A stretch of DNA of 22,832 bases, taken from NCBI GenBank assembly GCA_009801015.1, contig VHZZ01000649.1, forward strand, positions 1 through 22,832, written 5' to 3'. Shown piece after piece: positions 9,798 through 21,800 of this stretch. The stretch comes from Silene noctiflora. Lineage: Eukaryota; Streptophyta; Magnoliopsida; Caryophyllales; Caryophyllaceae. Position 1 is the stretch's first letter. The number at the start of each line of letters is the position of its first letter. The position numbers were made by a program, and so were the translations under genes. A model generated the notes under the pieces. The model did no database searches, had not been told where the DNA came from, and saw nothing but the letters and a program-made list of their open reading frames with translations.

Positions 9798-10006
9798 ATT
9801 TTGTACAACAACAATTCTCATTTGTGACGGAAGGTATCCGTCACAAATGAGAAGACGGATACCATTTTGTGAGACAAAATGCCCAAATAGAGGAGAGAGG
9901 AAAGCAAGTGGGGGGCCCCCACCTTGTCCCCCTATTTGTTTTGTGAGTGGCATTACCCGTCACAAATACCGACCCGTCACAAGGGAGACGCTTTGTTTGT
10001 ACAAAG
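9798..10006. mobile_element. Probable TIR MITE with GTGACGG inverted motifs
   Basis: The left end has TTTGTACAACAACAA followed by TTTGTGACGG (9800-9830). The right end, read in reverse complement, has TTTGTACAAACAAAG followed by TTGTGACGG and TTTGTGACGGG. These form an imperfect long inverted repeat. A local hairpin around 9816-9851 (TTTGTGACGG against CCGTCACAAA) lies inside the left arm, and a GGGGGGCCCCC palindrome lies near 9911. No transposase is present. Superfamily and exact ends are uncertain. Confidence 0.55.
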
Positions 10007-10052
10007 AAATCAATTTAAAGGATGGTTAATTGAAGTCTTACAATATATCTTA

Positions 10053-10236
10053 AATTGCGGCTATCACCTAACCTTTCTAACTAGATTTAATGAAATCATG
10101 TTGCAAATTGTGTTGATGATGTAGGGTAAATGAAGACCAAAAAAAAAAAAAAAAAAACAACCTGTTGGATGATGATAATACACGTTACTAGCCATGGCTG
10201 TTATTTTTAATTGTGGCAATCACCTAACCCTTCTAA
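10053..10236. repeat. 28-bp direct repeat 156 bp apart, with a 20-A run between
   Basis: Positions 10053-10080 and 10209-10236 match at 25 of 28 bases (core ATCACCTAACC). Between them, 10139-10158 is a run of 20 A. This could be a retroposed or duplicated segment, but no SINE or LINE body is recognised. Confidence 0.5.
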
Positions 10237-12174
10237 ACACGCCGTTGGCCGATAAGCATCCATGGTTGCACTGTGGAGGAAATTCACCTGGTCTCTTTGT
10301 TTGAACACGTCATTGCCAACGGGCGTATTTGCGTGCCATAGGCATTTCTCCTCTTGTAACGTTATGATAAACATGCCATCGGTTTAGGATTTCCCAACCT
10401 ACCTAAACACCATTTCGATAAATAAGTTTAACTCCAACTTAAAACAACAGAAAAAAGGCCAATTCTTAAGAAAACACAACTACACAAGCCAGATATTTTA
10501 TTGATTCTTCTCCAAATAGAAACCAGAAATCCTCGTGAAAAAATAATTAGAATAACTCCACCACGGTATGACCTATGACATAAAACTCATTTCAGCATGC
10601 ACTCATACTCTCTGATTTAGGTTAAAACCTAATTTTTCTTTTGACAAAAATAACTATAACTATCCCCGCAAGCATGAATCATGCATGTACTTGCCTTGAG
10701 GAGATGGATACAGATTTTTCTGTTCACCAAACATGCTTTAATCCGCAAGCGTGTTTAAATAACTACTTTTACCGAATAATATATTATGTACAGATCTGTT
10801 TGACAATAACATTGTATAAAACCGCCTTACAATCTTACATAAGACTAACTTCTTATGAGAAGGTGTTACTGAGTTAGGGAAATAAGGGTTGGTAATTGTG
10901 AAAACTGAAATGTGAGGATTCCCTTCTATAGATTATTACCCCTCACCTTGACTGAGTTGAACAAAACTACAAAACCTAATTTTGACGATAAGACGAATTT
11001 TACAAAGTCAAACTATTTAAATGAACCGATTTTACTGAAGTGAACAAAAATACAACCTCCATAGTCAACTTCTGATACTGATGAACTATCAATCAATTCA
11101 AAGATCTTAGCCTATCACCTACCTGAATCTATTACTCAAAAATTCTTCGATTAGAGGGCCCCTTCATATAGGAATTGGGAACCACCATGCACGAGCATAG
11201 CCAACAAACATATTTTTCAATAATTGCTTTTGTGAGGTATACTTTTGCATTCAATATCCCATTGTTTGTAGATCGGAGAAAATTGTTACGATTTTTCACT
11301 TTTTCCTCATTTGATTAATAAGCGAGAAAGTTCAGTAGTGCAATTGAGAAGTTCTGAATTAAAGATATGCCATGTGTGGATAGGCTAGTCAAAAAATAGG
11401 AGTTTGGAAGGTAGGGCTCGTTGGAGAGTGAAAATGATGGTGGCGGAAGATGATGAAAATGGAGGTTGAAGATGGTCAAGATTATGCAGCTGATGGGTGA
11501 AAATGATGAAGATTGTAGGTGTAGATGGTAAAACTTCAAGCACTGGACAAAATAATTAACAGAATCTATTACCGAAGGGCATGAGCTAGAATTTTAAAAA
11601 GCATAGGGGTACCATATAGATTTTCTAGAATGTACCTTATAGGATTGGGAAAAACATAGAGAAACCATGTAGAATTTCCCAAAAATAAATTACAAAGTCT
11701 AGACCAGTTTGTTAATTTGATTTTTTTCTACAGATAAACGCACGCTTTGTTTCAGTTTCTGAATGATTTCAAATTACTTACAAGACAATATTCACAACAT
11801 TCAACATGTAGACCCTACATGCTTGCCAAGGCCTCGACTTGCAAAGTAACAAAAGAGTCTAAAAGGAACTGATTTATAGCTACACACATAAAGCTTCAAT
11901 AGTAAAGACATACCAGTGAAATGGATTGTCGAGTCTTCCAAATTAGTACAAAAGCCATACCGCCAAAATGAGTTGTTGAGTGACCTTGATCAATGCAAAC
12001 GCCATGTCAAAATGAGTAGTTGGGCGATCCTCCCCCCATTGAAATAATCAGATCCAAAAGGCTGATATGCTTCCTACAATTATCACGCAGAAGAATGTCA
12101 ATTGACCTTAATGTCCATCTTAATGAACAGTGGACTGAGTGGAGTTGGTTTCATTTGGACAGACCTCAGAATTC
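10237..12174. other. Intergenic: no gene recognised
   Basis: AT-rich sequence with only short, motif-free open frames on both strands (for example 10641-10877 plus and 11539-11315 minus). The stretch just below 12175 may be the 3' untranslated region of the candidate minus-strand exons at 12175-12524. Confidence 0.45.
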
Positions 12175-12524
12175 CTATACAGAATTAAGAGTTTGGCTAC
12201 ACTGCAGCAGTTCCCTAGAACGAGTGAACAGCTCATTCATGTAATCTTTGATGTTCCGATACAACTCTGGAAGTGTGGAATAAAGGTGTTCCATACTGAT
12301 GCCGGATGATAGGTCACAACAAGCCTTGAATTGGCTGCAGAAATGAAACAAGCCCATGATTATAAAAGTTAAAATGTGGCGGGAGAAGTCTCATGCATGG
12401 ACATACTGTTACAATATTAGCACTATTTACCATTATCCAATTAACCCCAATGCCTAAAGGGCTCCCGGCTTCCGCAAGTAGCCAAGTAGCATGATTAGGT
12501 GGTCCAGACGTATGTAATTTCACC
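12175..12524 (-). other. Candidate terminal exons of an unidentified gene or gene fragment
   Basis: Two minus-strand segments read like protein. Segment A (about 12524-12431, after a possible acceptor) encodes VKLHTSGPPNHATWLLAEAG continuing SPLGIGVNWIM, then a GTAAAT donor. Segment B (12324 or 12334 down to a TAG at 12175-12177) encodes ACCDLSSGISMEHLYSTLPE, then LYRNIKDYMNELFTRSRELL and a short tail. Joined through the AAG acceptor at 12325 the phase fits (phase 0); through the stronger TGCAG at 12335 it does not. A third open segment at 13251-13174 (APVKLWDIFFSEYAKHAFEL) may be an earlier exon, but its frame ends in TAA with no clear donor. I recognise no family and found no first exon. 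It could be a truncated gene copy. Confidence 0.3.
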
Positions 12525-12679
12525 CTTGTTTAGAACCACAGAGAGACTCTTTCAGGATGATCAATAATGCAAATTGCGTCGAAATATTAATCAATAATAT
12601 TAACACTGCTTAACAAGTGAAAAAGAAAACTAAGATGCCCTTTTTAATGTAAAAATATATATCCTGATTGTTTGGAATT

Positions 12680-12756
12680 GCCTCCTTTTTCAAAAAAGGA
12701 GGGAAATCTTTGACAAAATAGGGAATTCTAAAATCTTTGACAAAATAGGGAATTCT
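12680..12756. repeat. Short palindrome plus 26-bp tandem duplication
   Basis: CCTCCTTTTTCAAAAAAGGAGG (near 12680-12702) folds on itself. The 26-mer at 12704-12729 (starting AAATCTTTGACAAAATAGGG) is repeated exactly at 12731-12756, period 27. Confidence 0.8.
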
Positions 12757-13743
12757 GAAGAACGTGAGGGGGGGTATAAAGAATAGGGATTAAACAATTT
12801 GCTAATTTTTTAAAAAATCTTCCTAGTTTGAGTAGTCCCAAAATGAAACATCTTATTTTTGTCAACAAGAACAAATGACAAAGCCTTAGTCCCAAAAAAT
12901 TTACAATGAACTATGTTACTCCTACTCTTCGTGTTCCCTTGCATGCCCGAGTTCGACACTTGATACTTGGACAAGCACATGACACTTGGGCACCTCATTT
13001 TAAGCAATATGCATATGTTTCCTAAACGCAACTGAATCCGACTCTTGCACACACACCATTGCCGGATACTTCTAAACGAGTAACATGGATGGTAAGCAAA
13101 TAAGAATCGACATATAGAACTGACATCACGTAACACTGACACGAAATGCTATTACATAACATAAACAAGCATTTTAATACCATGAATCCAGCTCAAAAGC
13201 ATGTTTTGCATATTCAGAAAAGAAAATATCCCAGAGCTTTACAGGAGCACCCTTCAAAATTCACTCTTAGAATACTTGGAATACAGCCAGATTTCAAAAG
13301 GCTCGAAGCTCTTTAAGTACATGACATAAGTCCACCTTGCTACTCAATTACAATAGGGAGAATGCAGGATATTTGATGATAGTAGAAACCAGCAACAAAA
13401 TGGACAAAAAAATAAATTCAAATGGGACGAGGACCCTAGCCAGGTAGAGCAACATCTGAGAGAGTAAAGCCTATTCAAAATACAAGAACAACGAAAAATA
13501 AAATTAATCACTAGTTGACCATGTCACCAAGATAGGCTAACAATAAAATCTCTATGTACTGCATAGCAATAAGTAATAACTAAATTATTTGGTATTTTGC
13601 GCCTTGCTGCTCTAGATGTTTTGAAAACAAAGTTGCGTTCATCTAAGATCAACCTGAAGCAGTTGAAAAGTGAAACCGCCAGCTATCTACAGACCATCTT
13701 TTACACATTTTACCCATATAAACAAGGAAAAGGAACTACACTT

Positions 13744-13860
13744 TTCAGTATGTATTACTTCCTCAATCTCACTCAATTAACCGCATTTTTCAAAATCCTC
13801 CTTGCCAAAAATATCATATGGCGCTAATTGAGTGAGATGGACCAAGTTGAGCATACTGAA
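13744..13860. mobile_element. Foldback element, probably a decayed Stowaway-type MITE
   Basis: TTCAGTATG (13744-13752) pairs with CATACTGAA (13852-13860), and ATCTCACTCAATTA (13766-13779) pairs with TAATTGAGTGAGAT (13825-13838). The inner arms resemble decayed CTCCCTCCGTCTCA-type MITE ends. About 117 bp with no coding capacity. Confidence 0.6.
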
Positions 13861-14004
13861 GGGTGTCATGTAAAACTTATTCTGCTCTGAACCATAGAAA
13901 CTCAAAAGCATTTAATTTCGCCCTGATACATAGAAATCACAAGTCCCAGACCTAGCTGATTATCAAGTCATAGATAGAGTCTGCCACCTAGACCTGGCCA
14001 CAAG

Positions 14005-14104
14005 AGAATCATGACCATTTTGTAAAGACAAATAGCTAATCAAAGGTCCTCAATTCAAGGTATTACATGAAGGCGCAACATAGAATCATGACCATTTTGT
14101 AAAG
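14005..14104. repeat. 23-bp direct repeat, 77 bp apart
   Basis: AGAATCATGACCATTTTGTA plus AAG occurs at 14005-14027 and again at 14082-14104. No associated gene. Confidence 0.8.
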
Positions 14105-14473
14105 GCTTTAAGAATAACCGCGACCGAATGTTACTGTATACTGAAGTGAAATAGGTCATATATAGCGAGATTGGATTACATCAACTAATAGACGACCCTG
14201 ACCTAAACCAAGAGTTTCATACTATGCTTTTTTACATGCAACATAACTGAGTGCCAAAAAATAACATTGTTGCCCTACTCTAACGGAACAATTCTAACTA
14301 TAGACAATTATTTGTACTCAAACCATGATGTCATACTCTACCTTTGTCTTTACGGAAAATTAAATTAGAAAAATGGCTCTCCTATGACAAGCACTGTCGT
14401 GTTCGTATATTGTTTCAAACAAAAACCAAACATGATTAAAAAAAATAAGCATTAAAGGGCGAGAAGTCTCCAA

Positions 14474-14476
<3 letters not shown>

Positions 14477-14504
<28 letters not shown>
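14477..14504 (+). repeat. Homopolymer run of 28 A
   Basis: An uninterrupted A run on the plus strand. It has the wrong orientation to be the tail of the minus-strand LINE fragment at 14944-15193. Confidence 0.95.
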
Positions 14505-14616
14505 CACACAACTTTGCTTTACTGGAGAAACTAGAACAGCTGTATGAGGACCCTCGGATATGCTAGAAAAACAACCTTTAAGCCTTGCCCAAATAAAATT
14601 CACAATGATAATCCCT

Positions 14617-14722
14617 AGAAAATGCAAGAGCCTAGCACTTCCTATAAAGACCAACGAATAACCAGTATCATACTAAAATGCAAGAGGCTAGCTCTTCCTA
14701 TAAAGAGCAATGAATAAACAGT
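14617..14722. repeat. Local tandem duplication, period 56 bp
   Basis: The segment starting AAAATGCAAGAG at 14619 recurs at 14675 with several substitutions over about 50 bp (shared CTTCCTATAAAGA and GAATAA.CAGT blocks). Confidence 0.75.
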
Positions 14723-14943
14723 TTGTTTGCCAAAAACGTGCAAACAGATATTTGAAAGGCAAAATTGATTTGTAAAACAAAAAAGGTACAAGTCATTTAA
14801 AAATAAATCAATAAATAAATTTTAAATAAAAGGATAAAAAAGAAGTAAATATCTAAAACTCAACCAATTCTTCAACATGAATTGTCTCTCCACAATACCC
14901 TTTCCCTCACCAGTCACCATACTCTCACTAATTCCCCAAATAT

Positions 14944-15211
14944 TCACATCGTTTCAATCACCCTTATCCATGTTTGTTTCGGTCGTTCCCTTCCCCTAAC
15001 AATATTATCCATTCCCCAACTCTCAATTCTTCACCGGTGCCTCCGGTGCTCTCCGCCGCACAAGGCCAAACCATCTTAAACGGTTTTCCCTCATCTTATC
15101 TTCAATCGACGCAACACCTACTGTCTCCCGGACCACATCCTTCCTCAACCTATCATCCCTTGTGTGGCCACGCATCCAGCGAAGCATACACATCTCACTC
15201 CTAAACGCAGT
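14944..15211 (-). mobile_element. LINE reverse-transcriptase C-terminal fragment (frameshifted)
   Basis: The minus strand encodes the C-terminal block of plant LINE polyproteins: SEMCMLRWMRGHTRDDRLRK, then DVVRETVGVASIEDKMREN, RLRWFGLVRRRAPEAPVK (down to a TGA at 15023-15025). In the +1 frame it continues IESWGMDNIVRGRERPKQTW and IRVIETM to a stop at 14944-14946. The order matches the usual RLRWFGHVQRR...GRGRPKKTW ending of these elements. The frameshift near 15030, the stop and the short length show a dead 5'-truncated copy. No poly(A) tail of the right orientation is obvious. Confidence 0.85.
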
Positions 15212-15496
15212 GCCGCAATGAGATTTACGATTGTGAAAGCTGGAGAGTGGAGACTGGGAAACCCATATTTTACAGAATCCTTCTTTGTTAATCAGGTCGT
15301 TCGCAAAACACCGTAGTTAGTCACAGAATTGAGCTGCTAAGGTAGTGGAACAGGATTTGATAGTTACATGTTGAGATGTGGACAAACAGTAACAAACATC
15401 TGTTCAGTTTCATTACTCCAAAACACACTTAATAGTTTAGACTCCCTAAGTTATTTTATTGACCTCGCTCCTAAATATTACTAATACAAAGCAAAA

Positions 15497-15514
15497 GCAG
15501 CAGCAGCAGCAGCA
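15497..15514. repeat. GCA trinucleotide microsatellite (6 units)
   Basis: Six perfect GCA units outside any coding region, followed by CAA-rich sequence. Confidence 0.9.
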
Positions 15515-15816
15515 ACAAGTCAACAAGTTTGGGGTCTGCCAACACGAACCGTCATTTGGCATTGTTACTAAGTGGGAAACAATCATAAAAAGAAAAGAAA
15601 AATTAAACTTTTCCATAGACAACCGAATTATGATGTTTTCTCCAAAAAAAATATGGCGTTTGAATTAATCATTATAATATTATGTCAAAAACGATAAACT
15701 AAGAAAATGCTAAAAGAGCCACAGTTGACAGAGAACCTACCTCAGGATGGACAGAAGCACCGTTAAGAGCTCAGTGGAGTTGTAGAAACCTGATCAACAT
15801 CCTACCATAGCATACA

Positions 15817-18800
15817 TTATGTATTACTGAAGCTCTCAGTCTGTGCTGCTCCCTTTGCAATGACCTGCAATGCTGTGCCTTGCATGAGCCAGCCAGTTAA
15901 CTCAGGCTCAGGTTCAAAGGGTTTAAGAGGATTGAACCCCTTATCTTTAACATCAATGCCATACACAAAGGGCAGCCTGATGGAGATGGAACTCTCAGGT
16001 GGCAAAATAACTTGACATCCTAGGCCGAATTGAAGTGGCTGATCATGGTCTATAACCCCGGTAGGTTGACGGGAAGCCTGTACAAAAGAAAGGAATGACA
16101 GAATAATATAAAAAGGAGAAATGGAATATGCTTAACAGCTACATGTCACTGGTGTCTTAGTGCCTTCAACAATGTCTACTCAAAAACTTTCATCTATTGA
16201 AATTGACTAAGGGTGTTGTCGATATATGAAAGATTTACACAGACAATTGGTGAACCTGTGGGTATACTTTAAAAATCAAATATGACGCACTCCATCCTCC
16301 AAGGCATAGGGATCAAGTGAGATGCATACCTCAAAATGTACTACAGGGTTCGCTGCAATGACAATTGGAAAAGGAGGTGTAACCTGAAAGAAGTATAAAA
16401 CAATATAACCAAGCATCAGGCATGAATTCCTCCAATGAACTCAATCATGCATTATTTGTAAAGGTTATTCGATTATAAAAGTATAAGAGGGAACACACAA
16501 GAAACAAAGCACAGAAACTAATCACATAGCTATGTATAGAACCATAGCCATATAGCTGGTACAAGATTTATTACCAACACCATTACTAGTAGCTGTCCTT
16601 CGATAGTGAATTTTCACTAATCAGAGAAGGAAAATGTAGGGACAAAATAAAAGTGCAAGGAAAGTCTTTCTCTTCAAAAGTAAATAAATAAATAAATAGC
16701 AGTAGTTTTTGATAGTGCAAAGAACATTGGATAAAAGCAAAACTTGTCTAAACAAACCAATTTCCTACGCATAAGTACTGTGTCCATTCTAATTGTCACC
16801 ACCATTACCTCCCAGCCTAACCCTTTGTTTGGATTTAAAAAAATGGAGGAAAAGAGAGGGGAGGGGGAGAAAGGGAAGGGAAAGGGAAGGAAGGGTAGGG
16901 GATGGAGGGGGAGAAAGGGAAGGGAAAGGGAAGGAAGGGTAGGGGAGGGGGAATGGAGGGAGAGAGTTTTTCCACCAAATCTTTCCTTTGTTGAAGGGGA
17001 AATAATCTGCCTAGTAAGAGGAAAATCCATATTCCCTCCTCTCCAAATCCCTCCACCACCAATTATCTAACGAACAAAATAAATTGCCTCCCTCCAAATC
17101 CCACGCCTTCTATTTCCCCGATTCAAACAAACAGCGAGTGTACTGAGTGAAACATCAGGATACCAAATCTTCAACCTTGTGTACGTGACCCATGTAAATA
17201 TCTACAGGTAAGGTTACAGCGGTTCAGGTCATCAACATTTCAGGTATTCACCAAAATTTTAGGTCTAAGTCAACTTTTTACATTCTTGTATCTGCATAAA
17301 CAAATACACATTACCATCATGATGAGCTCATAAAGAATTTAAAAACGATACAGGGACATAAAAGTTCAAGATCTATTTTACCAACTAACGTCCATCTATA
17401 TATGCCATCAACCTTACGAAGGATTCACGTAGCATTTTCAACTACACCTTATCAAGCAATAACCACATAAAGCATCTCAAGTCTTGAAGTTTTTCTTTGG
17501 GACAAAATGGGATTTCAGGCCACATAAGAAATCCAAGCAGACACATGATGACGTGAAAGGTTCAACATTCATGTCACCAACTGCGACCAAACTGTACTAG
17601 TTATCAATGTGTCAATTATTAAGAGACAAATCAGGAAGGTTACAGGAATAGAAACCTACCACAAAAATCCTCTGTAGTTGAGATATTGAACTCGCGAACT
17701 TCAAGTTTTGTGCATCCTTATTTTTTGAAGTGCTACAATGAGGGCAGTTCAGGTATATTGGTATATTTCTGTTTAGCAATGAAAATGCAGGCCCGTTATC
17801 ATTAAGGTTCATATAATGGGGATTATGTTGGTCTGCACCAGAGTATGATAAATCATGTGTTGCCTGGTCTAGTGGGTTAAACAAGTGTGGCAATCCGTTT
17901 ACGGCAGGGTCACTGCCAGTCCTAGCTTCAGTAGGCCGTTCCAAATTGCCTACCTTCTCCATCTTAATAGTGTTACCATTAGATAATCGAGGAGTTTTAT
18001 TGTGACCATCATTCTTACCCAATTTCACTGGGCCTCTGTGCTTACGGTTACCATGTTCAATGGGACGAGTACGAGGAGATTCTTCAGGCAAGGAATCCAG
18101 CTGGCCAAGCTGGTTCAAAATCTCGGGAGATAAAATATAGCGATGGCCACGAGGACATTCATGCTCAAAGCCAACATAAACTACAAAGTGCCTGCAAGTA
18201 GGACTAAACCTAGTTTTTCCACTATCAGTAACACTGACTTCAAAAGCACTACTAGCATTATTCGCGTCAAGTGAGACAACACTCTTACTGATATCTAGCA
18301 TAGAGTTGCCATCACCATGGCTATTGTCCCTTCTATTCCTTGAATTTTCTGCTCCTGCTGAGGTGATTTCTTTCGATTTTCCAGATATTTGAAAATCGCC
18401 ACTGGAGATAATAGTTGGCACAGTGCTGGTAACTTTTGCAGTCCTCTTACCACCTTTACCAGGACCAGAAATTAATTGGGCCTTGGGCTGTAAAGGAGGA
18501 AATGCTGAATTAGAATTTGATCCTGCAACGACCTCTGAAAAGGCCTTTCTCATTGTAATATTTGGAAGGCCTTTACCAAAGCTAATCTTGTTTTCAGAAT
18601 GTGAAAAATTCACAGCCTTCCCATGGCCTTCAACTCCAGTTTGCAATTCTCCTGGTTCTACCGCTGCTTTATTGCTTTTCTTGGCATCCTCAGCTTCAGT
18701 TGATACTATCTTTAAGTCTACTTTGGAACTTGCAGACCCTTGCCTGAGAGCATTAGCAAATGAAACACTTGGGGGATTATCGTTCTCGAGAACAATAGTC

Positions 18801-21800
18801 CATCTTAAAAGAAACTTCTCGCTGGGAGAGAATCCAGCTTGGAGCAATCCTTTAGAAGGTTCATAGTACCTTGCACCTCCAAGGCGAACCACAGTCCACG
18901 GAAAAGGTTGAATAAGCCGACTCTCATTTAGTTTTGGCAGTTGGAGCATGGGGAGAAGGTTATCACAGTCGGGAAAAATATTAAATTTGATGTTAGCAGT
19001 TTCAATGTCAAAAGGGTCATCTCGTAACTTTCGAGAACGGCCACAAGCACAAGCATGAAGGAAAACATATCCACTTTTATGTTTCATGCCTGTCGCCTCC
19101 CCTGCAAGAATGTCATTTTCAATATCATGCCTTTGGTGCATGCATGGTTTTCCGGTCAAACTAATTGCATCACATAATTGCCTCCCAGACTTCCATATTG
19201 AAAGGCACTCCTCTTGTAGTTTTTTCAAAAATTCTTGTACACATGGGCCCTTCACCATTGACAGGAACGCATGCAGAGATTTTTCCAATTGAGCTTCATG
19301 TAGTGAAGTAGGGTAGCAAGGAGGCAAATCTTTCAGATAAACTTCTTTAGCAGCTGGAAGAGCTTTCAAGCACCACAAATATGAAAATTTTCTGTTAATC
19401 CCCTTCCCACTCTCTAATAGAGATACCGCAATATCCGGAGGATCCACAGGTCTTGCAGCAACCCCTTCAACAAGAGGTGGAGCACCATTTCTTTGCCGGA
19501 ATTTCCTTCTGATTGCATAAGTCTCATCAAGAGAAACGGATTTTCCCAACAAAATTCCTTTTAAAATGAGATGGCTAGAAGAAATCCACATCTCCAAGCT
19601 GGGAAGCTCAGGAGTGGTGGTGAGCCTTCCAGAAGCAGCGGATGCCGCAGCTGCTGCAGCTGCGGCAACAGCAACCATACCAACACCTGCAGCTGAGCCA
19701 CTGTTGGCATTTGTAACCAACCCTCCTTTCCCTCTTAGGATATCAGTCTGCCTATTGATGAATTCCTTTAGAGTCAAAATGTCCTCCTTCATGCCATTTT
19801 GACTATGAATTTCAAGTAACAGAGAATCTGAAGTCATCTTTCCACTCACAACATCCTCCACGAGACTTGTTGCATAATCGAGAGACGAACCCCTTCGGAT
19901 GCCAGAGCTGTCTAAAAGCACAACAGCTCTAGATGCGTCTAGTGTCAACAATGGAGCTGAACTAGAAATGGACCCACTTCTTGATCCTGTAAGGCTACTG
20001 TTTTCGGAGACAGTAAGGGGACGGCATTTTTTAATCAAAAAACGTATTTGTGTTTCAAGAGAAGAAAGCATTTTCTTACTCAAACTGCTTTCAGATTTAT
20101 TTGCTGGCCGAGATAGCACTACGACAGAACTAGAACCCTTCAGGGACTGATTGGACCTAACCATGCTACTCGTGCTCGACTGACTAGACGACGAAGCATC
20201 ATTTGACTCCTCGGATGCAGCACTAGAGTTCACCATTTCCGAGAAATCATCAACAAAAGCAAAGAGAGTAACAGGAGTACATTGTCCAGGAAATAAGGCT
20301 GGATACAAACCTAAGCCTGACATGACAGATATTGAAGAGTTGTTACGACTTGAGATGTTGCTGCCTCTTCGTGGGGAAGGACTCTTGGAAGATGTTGCTT
20401 GAGTAGGACGTGATGATGACGATGAAGGCCTACCAATTGATGGCAATATACTATGTGACCTTAAAAAGGGTCCTAAGGCATGTTTTGCAGACTGCAGAAC
20501 TCGCAATATCTTCAAATTCTGGGTATCAAAACTTGCGCCCTCTTGGATATAAATAATTACATGGCATACCTGCAATTGGTTGCAAATTATGCCTTAATGT
20601 CATGGAGTTGATAACAAGCATGAGCAATGGCTTCAAAACCAGCAAACTATTACAGGAATCAATAAAGTTGCCATTTCAATTAATTCAGTGCAACCTTTCT
20701 TGTTAGCCTTATACAAAAGCGGAAGGAGATAAGACAATGGCACTAATACATCAGTAATTATGTCGTCACTTGCCTACCATCAATCTATCACCCATTCTAC
20801 TTATTGGTCTGAAAATTGAAACTATAGTAGAAGTAGCTACATAGATTCATTCGCAAAAAAATAAAATAAAATAAAAATGAAAACAATTAAAGATAAGAGT
20901 GAGGGATGCATTTAAAACGTTGTGGAAATTTTATCTCCTATAATAAGGACAAAACAGTAAGACTTCAAGAACCACAGTGGAATAATCACTTCCTCGTCTC
21001 ACCGTTTGAACATCTTACCCCAGTTGTATGTTACCATTAACTAACCATAGGGTTATTGAACATGGAGTAGAAGTAAACATTTGTGCCTTTCGGAAATACA
21101 TCTGTATGGAAAAAAACACACGAGTTTCTATACATGATTACATGGGAACTCGTGCAAATAGGCAAACACCGCCCGAATTATCCATTGACATGATCTTAAA
21201 CATATAGCAACATTGTAGTTTGGAACGGAGAAAACAAACTATTAACTTGAGACCCAGAACTTCCACTTTGAATAAGACCATTATCATCCTGATGAAAGCC
21301 AAACTTCATACTCTCACAAATTCACAGAGACTAAAAATGAATTGACAATCTAACATCTCCATTTAATCTCTAAATAGGGTCTAAAATGTCATTCATCTCT
21401 ACCACAACAATACCCGCTAACATCAAGATACACACTTCTTGAGTCCTAAAAACAATTTCGCTACTAACTCTGTAAATGCCAGTTAACTAACTACAACTTC
21501 TTAATTTCCTCTATTACCCAGACAAAAATTACTCTCAAGCAGTTCAAGTTATTAGGAATAAATATATATCTCGACAACCACAACACCGCCAACAATGAGC
21601 AATAAATCAGCTACTGCATTGGCAACGTAGAAACTTCGACTCATCTCTACCTAGAGAAACATAGCGTAGCTCTCTGCTGTCGTAAAACTCCGTCAATTAT
21701 ACAATACATGCTTCAGAATGTTATAATTGTCCAGTACACAAAAGCGTGAACAACATAAAAACAATCACTATACTCCGTCCAATATACAAATACATTTCAT

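Noticed and set aside
12810..13142. 110-codon minus-strand open frame rich in Cys and Ser
   Set aside because: Its sequence resembles non-coding plant repeat text with many GACACTTGG-type words; no domain is visible and flanking frames are closed.
14477..14504. Poly(A) tail of a retroposon
   Set aside because: It is on the plus strand while the nearby LINE fragment is on the minus strand, and no plus-strand element body was recognised upstream.
14974..15204. Plus-strand Pro/Ser-rich open frame
   Set aside because: It is the antisense of the LINE reverse-transcriptase fragment.
16674..17070. Overlapping open frames of 75-118 codons on both strands
   Set aside because: They are created by the purine/pyrimidine repeat within SMG8 intron 2.
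18423..20150. Plus-strand open frames of 68-147 codons
   Set aside because: They are antisense shadows of the long SMG8 exon 2.
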